Positions 36,692-44,044 of a stretch of 64,000 nt of DNA are shown here, piece after piece; positions within the stretch are counted from its first letter, which is position 1; each line of letters begins with the position of its first letter. The stretch lies in contig NZ_FNEG01000004.1 in the NCBI RefSeq assembly GCF_900100075.1, forward strand, positions 496,001-560,000, in the 5' to 3' direction. The notes beneath the pieces were generated by a model. That model worked only from the letters and a program-made list of their open reading frames with translations. It had not been told where the DNA came from and searched no databases. The stretch is from Chryseobacterium jejuense. Its GTDB lineage: Bacteria; Bacteroidota; Bacteroidia; Flavobacteriales; Weeksellaceae. The position numbers were made by a program, and so were the translations under genes.

Positions 36692-38533
36692 ATGAGTTTA
36701 ATTTCGAAAAACGATCTGATCAAAGCTTCCGGCTTAAGTAAAATTGGGTTTCTAAAGAATCCAGTAGCATCTGCTGTGATGAGCATTGCTAAAATAAATG
36801 AAGTAAATAAATTATACGACAAATTAAAAGATAAGGAAGGCAAAGACTTTTTCGACTCATTTGTAAGAGAAAGAAACCTAAGCTATGTAGCTTTTGAAGA
36901 AGATCTGGCAAAAATTCCGAAAACAGGACCGTTTGTTCTGGTTTCCAATCATCCGCTGGGTGCTATTGACGGAATTTTGATGTGCAAGATCTTATCAGAG
37001 GTTCGTCCGGATTTTAAGGTAATGGGAAATTTCCTTTTGGAAAAGATCAAACCTATGGAACCGTACGTAATCTCTGTAAACCCTTTTGAAAACAGAAAAG
37101 AAGCTTACAGCAGCTCTTCAGGAATGCGCGAAACACTGAAGCATTTACAAGATGGAGGCTGTGTAGGTATTTTTCCGGCAGGAGAAGTTTCTAACAAGAA
37201 CAATCCTTATGGAGAAATTTTAGATAAAGAATGGGAAAAAACGGCACTTAAGCTTATCAGAATGGCTAAAGTGCCCGTTGTTCCCATGTATTTCCATGCA
37301 AAGAACAGCCGCCTTTTTTATCAGGTAGCTAAACTCCACCCAAGCTTACAAACGTTGATGCTTCCCGCAGAAATGATGAATGATAGGGAGAAACCTATCA
37401 GAATCAGGATTGGGAAACCAATTTCTGTAAAAGCAATGGATGAGATGGAAACCATCGAAGAATTGGGAGAATTTCTGAAACGTAAGGTTTATATGATGAA
37501 ATCTTACTATGAAAAAAGAAAATCTCTTGCCCAAAGTATTAATCTTCAGAATCTATCTGTAAAATTCCCTTTGCTAAAAGAGGAAAATATTGTGCAGAAC
37601 ATCATAGATGAAACTCCTGTTGAAGACATTACAAAAGATGTTGACAAACTTAGAGGAACAGACAAAATGTTGTTCAGCAACGGAAACTACGAGATCTACT
37701 TTACTACTTATGAAGAAATTCCTTCCATTATGAGGGAAATCGGACGTCAGCGAGAATTGACTTTCCGTGCGGTAGGAGAAGGAAGTAATCTTCCGTTTGA
37801 CCTTGATGAGTATGATAAGCATTATCACCACCTGTTCCTTTGGGATAATGGTGAGAAAAAACTGGCTGGAGCCTACAGAATGGCTCTGGGTAGAGAGGTA
37901 ATGAAGAAATACGGCATCAAAGGCTTTTATACAAGCTCTTTATTTGAATTTGAGCAGGACATTCATCCTTTCTTTAAAAAGGTGATCGAAATGGGCCGTG
38001 CTTACATCTGTCAGGAGTATCAGCAGAAGCCTCTTCCACTCTTCCTTTTATGGAGAGGGATTGTGCATGTATGCCTTAGAAATCCTGACCATAAATTCCT
38101 GATGGGAGGTGTAAGTATTTCCAATAAGTTCTCTGAGTTCTCCAAATCTCTAATGATCGAGTTTATGCGTTCCAATTATTTTGATTCTGCGGTAGCTCAG
38201 TACATCACTCCGAGAAATGAGTATAAGGTAAAACTTCGTGAGCGAGATAAAAGTCTTTTCTTTGAGGAAATGGAGTCTGATCTTAATAAACTGGATAAGA
38301 TCATTGATGATCTTGAACCTGAGTTGAGACTACCTGTTCTGATTAAAAAATACATCAAGCAAAATGCTAAAGTAATTGCTTTTAATGTGGATCCAAACTT
38401 TAATGACGCAATTGACGGATTGATGTATATCAGAATCAGTGATCTTCCTGAAAGTACGATTAAACCGGTATTGGAAGAGATGAGCGAGCAAATCAGAAAA
38501 GAGCAGGAAAATAATCCAACTGATAATCAATAG
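36692..38533 (+). CDS. Bifunctional acyltransferase, OlsF / GlsA-GlsB-like aminolipid synthase
   Basis: A 613-residue two-domain protein. The N-terminal half is a PlsC-type O-acyltransferase (NHPLGAIDG at 86-94, later FPAGEVSNK). The C-terminal half (about 310-560) is a GNAT-like N-acyltransferase of the OlsB/GlsB type (RELTFRAVGEG, GAYRMALGREVMKKYGI, EMGRAYICQEYQ). Fusions of this sort (OlsF) make ornithine lipids in one protein, and separate GlsB/GlsA make glycine lipids in Bacteroides. The product is therefore probably an acyloxyacyl amino-acid lipid. Ornithine versus glycine or serine cannot be settled from sequence. Confidence 0.82.
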   Translation: MSLISKNDLIKASGLSKIGFLKNPVASAVMSIAKINEVNKLYDKLKDKEGKDFFDSFVRERNLSYVAFEEDLAKIPKTGPFVLVSNHPLGAIDGILMCKILSEVRPDFKVMGNFLLEKIKPMEPYVISVNPFENRKEAYSSSSGMRETLKHLQDGGCVGIFPAGEVSNKNNPYGEILDKEWEKTALKLIRMAKVPVVPMYFHAKNSRLFYQVAKLHPSLQTLMLPAEMMNDREKPIRIRIGKPISVKAMDEMETIEELGEFLKRKVYMMKSYYEKRKSLAQSINLQNLSVKFPLLKEENIVQNIIDETPVEDITKDVDKLRGTDKMLFSNGNYEIYFTTYEEIPSIMREIGRQRELTFRAVGEGSNLPFDLDEYDKHYHHLFLWDNGEKKLAGAYRMALGREVMKKYGIKGFYTSSLFEFEQDIHPFFKKVIEMGRAYICQEYQQKPLPLFLLWRGIVHVCLRNPDHKFLMGGVSISNKFSEFSKSLMIEFMRSNYFDSAVAQYITPRNEYKVKLRERDKSLFFEEMESDLNKLDKIIDDLEPELRLPVLIKKYIKQNAKVIAFNVDPNFNDAIDGLMYIRISDLPESTIKPVLEEMSEQIRKEQENNPTDNQ

Positions 38534-38569
38534 GTTTTTAGTTTTTATTAAAAAAAGCACGATGAATAC

Positions 38570-38600
38570 TTGCTTTGTATACTAAAACTTCCTACTTTTG
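38570..38600 (+). promoter_or_regulatory. Promoter of tRNA-Phe copy 1
   Basis: TTG (38570-38572), 20-bp spacer, TACTTTTG (38593-38600). This exactly fits the Bacteroidota -33/-7 pattern TTG-N17-23-TAnnTTTG and is repeated with the same spacing at the other two copies. Confidence 0.8.
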
Positions 38601-38642
38601 CATCACTTTAAAACAACGAAGTAAGTCAAACAAAAATATAAT

Positions 38643-38715
38643 GGTTTCTTAGCTCAGTTGGTAGAGCAATGGATTGAAAATCCATGTGTCCCTGGTTCGA
38701 TTCCTGGAGAAACCA
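38643..38715 (+). tRNA. tRNA-Phe (GAA), copy 1
   Basis: A 73-nt cloverleaf. The acceptor GGTTTCT/AGAAACC pairs perfectly, the anticodon stem is ATGGA/TCCAT with loop TTGAAAA (anticodon GAA), and the T-loop is GTTCGATTC. CCA is not encoded (A73 is followed by CTT). The T-stem CCTGG/CCTGG has a U-U mismatch at 51-63. The gene is identical to the copies at 58208 and 59198. Confidence 0.95.
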
Positions 38716-38720
38716 CTTTA

Positions 38721-38748
38721 AAACCTCTGATTAGTCAGAGGTTTTTTT
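38721..38748 (+). terminator. Terminator of tRNA-Phe copy 1
   Basis: CCTCTGA-TTAG-TCAGAGG followed by T7, 6 bp after the tRNA. Confidence 0.9.
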
Positions 38749-38815
38749 GTTTTCTGAATAGACCTCAATTATTTATGATGTTTGGCCGTGTCTTCATTTA
38801 ATCGTATTTATTTTT

Positions 38816-39505
38816 GTTGTTTTTGATTTTTAAAACGCAAAGATTATTATTCAATCTGTTTTATTTTTAAGAGAGCTAAGACTACGACTTCGTCGTTGAT
38901 GAAGGTGTATGGCTAAATGATTGCTTAATTTGATGTTTGATTTTTTTAAAACACAAAGGTGATTATTCGAACTGTTTTATTTTTAAGGGAGCTAAGAATG
39001 CGACTTCGTCGTTGATGAAGGTGTATGGCTAGATGATTGCTTAATTTGATGTTTGATTTTTTTTAAACGCAAAGGTGATTACTCAATCTGTTTTATTTTT
39101 AAGGGAGCTAAGATTACGACTTTGTTGTTGATGAAAGTGTATGGTTAAATGATTGCTTAATTTGATGTTTGATTTTTTTTAAAACGCAAAGGTGATTATT
39201 CGAACTGTTTTATTTTTAAGGGAGCTAAGATTACGACTTCGTCGTTGATGAAGGTGTATGGCTAGATGATTGCTTAATTTGATGTTTGATTTTTTTTAAA
39301 CGCAAAGGTGATTACTCAATCTGTTTGATTTTTAAGGGAGCTAAGAATGCGACTTTGTTGTTGATGAAGATATCTTGCTAGATGATTACTTAATTTGATG
39401 TTTGATTTTTTTTAAACGCAAAGGTGATTACTCAATCTGTTTTATTTTTAAGGGAGCTAAGAATGCGACTTCGTCGTTGATGAAGCTTACATGGCTAGAT
39501 GATCA
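38816..39505. repeat. Tandem array of about six 116-bp non-coding repeats
   Basis: The marker AAACGCAAAG (first C at 38836, 38952, 39068, 39185, 39301, 39417) recurs every 116-117 bp. Each unit carries a poly-T stretch, CTGTTTTATTTTTAAGGGAG, a small hairpin ACGAC-TTC-GTCGT (degenerate in units with TTTGTTG), and GCTAGATGATTGCTTAATTT. The last unit breaks off near 39505, just before the stop of the first island lipoprotein. Stop codons occur in every frame and no spacers vary, so this is neither coding nor CRISPR. Confidence 0.9.
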
Positions 39506-39533
39506 ATTATACGTCATGTTTTATATTGACCTT

Positions 39534-40106
39534 CTATTTAGTATTCAAATCGATACCTTTATCAATATTGAATTTTAAGCTTTCAATACCACTTCCAATG
39601 AAAATAACAAGTTCATTTTTCATTTGATTTACTTTTATTTTATCCAATATTATTGATTCATCAATGATTGTAATTTCTTTTTTCCCCAGAAATTTCATAC
39701 CTGTTTTATCATAAAAATAGATATAGAACAGATGTCCGCTTTCTAAAAAAGAATCAATGATGATCACTCTATTATTACGATCTCCATATAAAAAAGTCTG
39801 ATATCCTAAATCATCTAACCCGGTACTATTATAATCATGAAAATTTACGCCCTTAATAGAAAAGCTACTTGATTCTTTAGAAAAAGAAATTGAAATTTTC
39901 TCTTTTTTATTACTGCATTGTTTAGCATTATATTCTTCTCCAAAACACTTCAACTCTAATTTTTGAAATTCAACATCTTTATCATGTAAACGATCTAAAG
40001 CATTATTTTTAGAGTTATTCTCTTCCTTATTTGTTGAAGGTTTTTCACTACATGAAACTGTAATAAAGAAAAATAATAATACAATTAAATTTAAGCTGTT
40101 TCTCAT
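39534..40106 (-). CDS. Immunity-like lipoprotein, 190 aa
   Basis: The start is at the ATG at 40106 (MRNSLNLIVLLFFFITVSC), with lipidated Cys at FITVSC. The frame from 40115 would add only MIK. The signal peptide and its DNA are nearly identical to those of the next gene, while the mature parts are unrelated. The mature protein has ELKCFGEEYNAKQCSNKKE and a C-terminal beta-rich part. It is the last gene of the T6SS cargo operon. Function as an immunity protein is inferred from position only. Confidence 0.55.
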   Translation of the reverse strand: MRNSLNLIVLLFFFITVSCSEKPSTNKEENNSKNNALDRLHDKDVEFQKLELKCFGEEYNAKQCSNKKEKISISFSKESSSFSIKGVNFHDYNSTGLDDLGYQTFLYGDRNNRVIIIDSFLESGHLFYIYFYDKTGMKFLGKKEITIIDESIILDKIKVNQMKNELVIFIGSGIESLKFNIDKGIDLNTK

Positions 40107-40125
40107 TTTTATCATTAAAAATTCC

Positions 40126-40638
40126 TTATTGCTTTTCTTTTGAAATTTTAAATCCTTTAGCTTCAGGTTTAGTGATTATATCGGAATCTATCCATTCAGA
40201 CTGGACGTAAAAACTTCCATTATCTTCTGTCAAAATAAACTCAGGATTCATACTTTCTCCAAGAGTATAGCCATCTAGATTCTTTTTATATTTCAATACT
40301 AATTTATTTCCTTCTTGTGTTGCAGTAACCTCATCCTTAAATCCTATTTGATAGCCACTTCCTGATCCAACAATCTGTTCACTATTAATAATAATCTCCA
40401 GATCCCAGCCTGCATTCATCCCTCCTATTTTTCCATAATCAAAACGTGTATTATAAACTCCATACCATTTTTTATCAATATTGTCATTATGGGATATTGT
40501 GGTTTTTGATTTATTTATGATAGTAGTATCATTATAGCTGTTGTTTTTTACTAACTTATTGGGAGTAGATGTTTTGATATCTTTACATGAAAATGTAATA
40601 AAGAAAAATAGTACAATTAAATTTAAGCTGTTTTTCAT
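40126..40638 (-). CDS. Immunity-like lipoprotein, 170 aa
   Basis: SPII signal MKNSLNLIVLFFFITFSC, then a compact beta domain (WYGVYNTRFDYGKIGGMNAG...) of about 120 residues. It resembles small lipocalin-like domains in flavobacterial lipoproteins. About 65 bp covering its start and signal sequence are duplicated at the downstream gene. No enzyme motif was seen. Confidence 0.55.
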   Translation of the reverse strand: MKNSLNLIVLFFFITFSCKDIKTSTPNKLVKNNSYNDTTIINKSKTTISHNDNIDKKWYGVYNTRFDYGKIGGMNAGWDLEIIINSEQIVGSGSGYQIGFKDEVTATQEGNKLVLKYKKNLDGYTLGESMNPEFILTEDNGSFYVQSEWIDSDIITKPEAKGFKISKEKQ

Positions 40639-40746
40639 TTTTGTTATTAATAATTACCCTTTCTTGTTATTTGTCAACTTAGCCAATTGGAATAACAAAC
40701 ATACTATTGAATGGCATTTAAAAGGTTTATTTTAAATATTCACTCT

Positions 40747-41232
40747 TTAATCAGAACATTTTTTTAAACTAACTATTTTTTCATATTGATTAAATGGATT
40801 TTCCTTTTCAAATCTTTCTTTTAATTCTTTATCAAATAAACCTAACCATGAGAATTTTAAAAGCCCATCATTAACTATTTCGATAGTACATACCGTTTCA
40901 CTATTTAAGTAAGCTGGTGAATCATAATCCTGAGCTCCTAAGCCACTCATTTTTTCATACTGATAATAAATTTTGTTTTTTTCTCTCTTAAGTTCTTTCA
41001 ATGTTATATAATATTGATTCGTCTCCATTGAAATTACCACACTTGATTCTTTAATATCTATGTTCCTTTCTGCGGGACTACAGTTAACTGACCAAAGCCC
41101 GGATAGCTGTTTTGTATTAGGAATTGCATTCTTTTTGGAGAAGAATTTTTTATCATCATTTTTTATTTTTTCATTTGTACAAAATGAAAAAGAAGTCAGA
41201 ATAAAGATGGATAGAATAAAACTAGGTTTCAT
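40747..41232 (-). CDS. Immunity-like lipoprotein, 161 aa
   Basis: Signal MKPSFILSIFILTSFSFC. The mature domain includes LSGLWSVNCSPAERNIDI and ends NQYEKIVSLKKC, giving two cysteines that could pair. Lies 25 bp after the 374-residue lipoprotein gene. The family is not recognised; the context is a run of periplasmic lipoproteins downstream of a cell-wall-degrading effector. Confidence 0.5.
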   Translation of the reverse strand: MKPSFILSIFILTSFSFCTNEKIKNDDKKFFSKKNAIPNTKQLSGLWSVNCSPAERNIDIKESSVVISMETNQYYITLKELKREKNKIYYQYEKMSGLGAQDYDSPAYLNSETVCTIEIVNDGLLKFSWLGLFDKELKERFEKENPFNQYEKIVSLKKCSD

Positions 41233-41257
41233 TTATATTTTTTTATTATCCTTTACT

Positions 41258-42382
41258 TTAAGGCGGACCAAATTTGTCAAATTCCTGAGCGTAAGAAACC
41301 ATCTCTTTTACATTAGATAAATTATAATAATTCTCTGTTTTCAATTGACTCTGGAGCTTCACCCATAATGTTTTAGGATATACCAAATAACAAAAGCTTA
41401 GAATGTTTCCCCACATTCCTTGATGCCAATTTTCCGGTGATTCTTTCCAAAATTTCTTATGTAACGGATCAGTAGTATTAGATGCGTAAGCGATGATTTT
41501 TATTAATTGATCTTCTGTCCATTGTCTTTCATTTCTATTATAATATTGGATGATTGCATGAGTTACATATTTCTGTAATGCAATTACATAAGTATTATCT
41601 GTTGCTGTGGTATAGGTTTGAATATAATTGAGAATTTCCGTATTGATCTGAAGATTATTGTTTGAATCTTTAGTGAAAATCAATTGATCTGTAACATTTT
41701 CCGATGATGATACATTTTGCTTCATCATCTTTTCTAGCTCATTAGAATCAGAAAGTTTTGATGTATTATTTTTATTACAGTCTAAATCTAAAGAATTGAT
41801 ATACTGATAAGCATTTTTATTTTTATCCCAGATAATGTAGAATGAGGATGATTCGGGAATTCTTACTACTATTGTTTCTTTGCCACATACATTTTCTTTG
41901 GAAAGATAACTCCATATTCCCTCATTATATTGGTCATAAATAACTGTTTGAACTTCATCATCAGCATATTCCCCATTTTTCCGTATGATTAAAGGCTCTG
42001 GATTTCTAGATTTTTCATAATTATTGAAAACAAGAAGAAAAGCATAATTGTGATCTTTTACTTCATCATATCTTATTTTTTTACTCCTTGCCATAATAGC
42101 AATATCTTTATCGCCATTACCATCAAAATCCCCTTCCAATACTAAAGGACAGTTTTTCAATTTAGACAGAGTTTCTTTTTCTACCTTCAATTCATTTATT
42201 TGCACAAGCTCCCAAGTGGCTTTATTTACCCTAAAATAATCTGCAATAACGGAAGGAATTTCACAACTGTAATTCTGATTATCAGCAAGAGTTGCTGTAT
42301 TATTAATGACAGAAGTATTATCATTTTTCTTACAACCGATAAATAGTAAGTAAAAAATTATTGAAATGGATAATACTTTCAT
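41258..42382 (-). CDS. Mosaic immunity-like lipoprotein with shared C-terminal domain, 374 aa
   Basis: Signal MKVLSISIIFYLLFIGC. The N-terminal half has VLEGDFDGNGDKDIAIMARS, an EF-hand-like DxDxNGDxD calcium-binding loop of the FG-GAP/VCBS style. From about residue 225 (LIFTKDSNNNLQINTEILNYIQ) to the end (EFDKFGPP) it is strongly similar to the C-terminus of the lipoprotein at 43022-44044. Key shared words are ASNTTDPLHKK, WKESPENWH and GMWGNILS. Its N-terminus is unrelated to that paralogue. Probably an immunity or periplasmic decoy protein; inference. Confidence 0.6.
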   Translation of the reverse strand: MKVLSISIIFYLLFIGCKKNDNTSVINNTATLADNQNYSCEIPSVIADYFRVNKATWELVQINELKVEKETLSKLKNCPLVLEGDFDGNGDKDIAIMARSKKIRYDEVKDHNYAFLLVFNNYEKSRNPEPLIIRKNGEYADDEVQTVIYDQYNEGIWSYLSKENVCGKETIVVRIPESSSFYIIWDKNKNAYQYINSLDLDCNKNNTSKLSDSNELEKMMKQNVSSSENVTDQLIFTKDSNNNLQINTEILNYIQTYTTATDNTYVIALQKYVTHAIIQYYNRNERQWTEDQLIKIIAYASNTTDPLHKKFWKESPENWHQGMWGNILSFCYLVYPKTLWVKLQSQLKTENYYNLSNVKEMVSYAQEFDKFGPP

Positions 42383-42400
42383 TCTGTAATTTTAAAAATA

Positions 42401-43009
42401 TTAATAATAAAGATGATGTTTTTCCATTTCTACCTCTAGAGATTCATCCAGATAATACAATGAATCCTTTTTAATCTTTCCATCGGGTAATATTGTACTT
42501 TGTTTGTAGGAAACAATATCCCATTGTTTATCTTTATCATAAGAGAAAAAACGAGCCTGCCATATTTTATTTGTTTTCTCATCAAAGTAAGACAAACAAG
42601 TGTATACATCTGAAGAGTATCTTATATTATTACTACTCCTGTAAAATTGAAGGGAATCTACTTTTTTATTATCAACAAAAGTATAAAGAAGTATCCGGGG
42701 ATTATTTTTATCCAACGGATTTCCTTTTATCAATTTAATCGTAAGATTTCCTTTTTTAAGATTAGGAAGATTATCTTTTTCAGAATCAAAATATTTTTGC
42801 GGGTAAAGATCACTTTGTTTTTTAAGGATATTATATCCGTTCTCACCTGTAATCAACTTAAAATAATCTGATTGGGCCATTGTTGAATCACCAAAAAAAT
42901 AATTGGTATTTTGTTCACTACTTTTGTCAGATATTCCATTCTTTTTACATGAAATACCTAAAAAGAACAAAAGAAAAATAGCACAGAAAAAAAGAATGTT
43001 TTTATTCAT
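42401..43009 (-). CDS. Immunity-like lipoprotein, 202 aa
   Basis: Signal MNKNILFFCAIFLLFFLGISC. The mature part of about 180 residues has KKQSDLYPQKYFDSEKDN and a run of beta strands (KLIKGNPLDKNNPRILLYTFVD). No family is recognised. It sits between the two C-terminal-domain paralogues with 12- and 18-bp spacers. Confidence 0.55.
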   Translation of the reverse strand: MNKNILFFCAIFLLFFLGISCKKNGISDKSSEQNTNYFFGDSTMAQSDYFKLITGENGYNILKKQSDLYPQKYFDSEKDNLPNLKKGNLTIKLIKGNPLDKNNPRILLYTFVDNKKVDSLQFYRSSNNIRYSSDVYTCLSYFDEKTNKIWQARFFSYDKDKQWDIVSYKQSTILPDGKIKKDSLYYLDESLEVEMEKHHLYY

Positions 43010-43021
43010 ATCATCTATAAT

Positions 43022-44044
43022 TTAAGGTGGACCAAATCTGTCAAACTCTGTAGCATAAGAAGTCATTTCCTTAAGGTATGGTAAATTATAATAGTTCTCT
43101 TTTTTAAATTGTTTTTGAAGGTTAGGCCATAAATTTTTAGGATATACAAGATAACAATAACTTAAAATATTTCCCCACATTCCATTATGCCAATTCTCAG
43201 GTGATTCTTTCCAGTATTTTTTATGAAGAGGATCTGTTGTATTGGAAGCGAAAGCTATAATTTTAATGAGCTCCTCTTCTGTCCAAACGCTTTTCTTCTC
43301 ATCAAAAAATTTAGTGATTTCATTTGATACATATCGCTCAAGAGCTATTGTATATCTGTTTTCAGTAGCAGTGGTGTTTTTTTGAATATAGTTGAGGATT
43401 TCCGCACTGATATTGAGTTTATTATTTTTATCTTTTGTGAAAATTAAATAATCTGTAACTTTTTCAGGAGTTGAAATATTTTTTATCATCAAATCATTTA
43501 CTTCTGTACTAGGATTCGATTTAATATCTTGATTTGAATTGGTCTCAGAAAAATCAAAATTATATTCTTTTAGTTTGTCATTTTTTCTCCTTTTTTCATT
43601 AGAACTCCAATAATTTTCTCGTATAATAATATTTTTATCATTAATAAAAATTTTTTCTATGTATGATTCTTCAGTTGTTGGAGTAAGACAAAGTTTTTTT
43701 GCTTGTTTTCCTATCTTAGTGATATATATTGCAGGAAAGAATTCCGATGATTCATTTGGAGTTACATCTTGATATAAAACAAAATCTTGTTTATTCATTG
43801 TAAATTTCCCAATAAAATATATTTTGGAGATATTGTCCTGCTTTCCTATTATATTTGAAACTTTTGCATATTCATATATATCTTTTTTTGCAAAAGATTC
43901 TTCCACAAATTTATCATAATCCTGTATTTCAATTGTATAAGGTATTTTAATTTCTTTAATAAAACTTAAATCCTTTTTTGAATCTTGACAAGAGATTAAT
44001 ATTATACTATATAAAAAAGTTAGAACTAGAGTAAGTTGTTTCAT
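43022..44044 (-). CDS. Candidate immunity lipoprotein of the LysM/M23 effector, 340 aa
   Basis: Signal MKQLTLVLTFLYSIILISC. The N-terminal part (to about 180) is unique. The C-terminal part of about 150 residues (LIFTKDKNNKLNISAEILNY ... EFDRFGPP) is paralogous to that of 41258-42382. Its ATG overlaps the effector stop as ATGA, the classic coupled arrangement of effector and immunity genes. A lipoprotein facing the periplasm is where protection against a peptidoglycan hydrolase is needed. Immunity is inferred, not shown. Confidence 0.65.
   Translation of the reverse strand: MKQLTLVLTFLYSIILISCQDSKKDLSFIKEIKIPYTIEIQDYDKFVEESFAKKDIYEYAKVSNIIGKQDNISKIYFIGKFTMNKQDFVLYQDVTPNESSEFFPAIYITKIGKQAKKLCLTPTTEESYIEKIFINDKNIIIRENYWSSNEKRRKNDKLKEYNFDFSETNSNQDIKSNPSTEVNDLMIKNISTPEKVTDYLIFTKDKNNKLNISAEILNYIQKNTTATENRYTIALERYVSNEITKFFDEKKSVWTEEELIKIIAFASNTTDPLHKKYWKESPENWHNGMWGNILSYCYLVYPKNLWPNLQKQFKKENYYNLPYLKEMTSYATEFDRFGPP

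Noticed and set aside
38816..39505. Possible CRISPR array
   Set aside because: The period is 116 bp with no short repeat/variable spacer structure; whole units are nearly identical and no cas genes are present.
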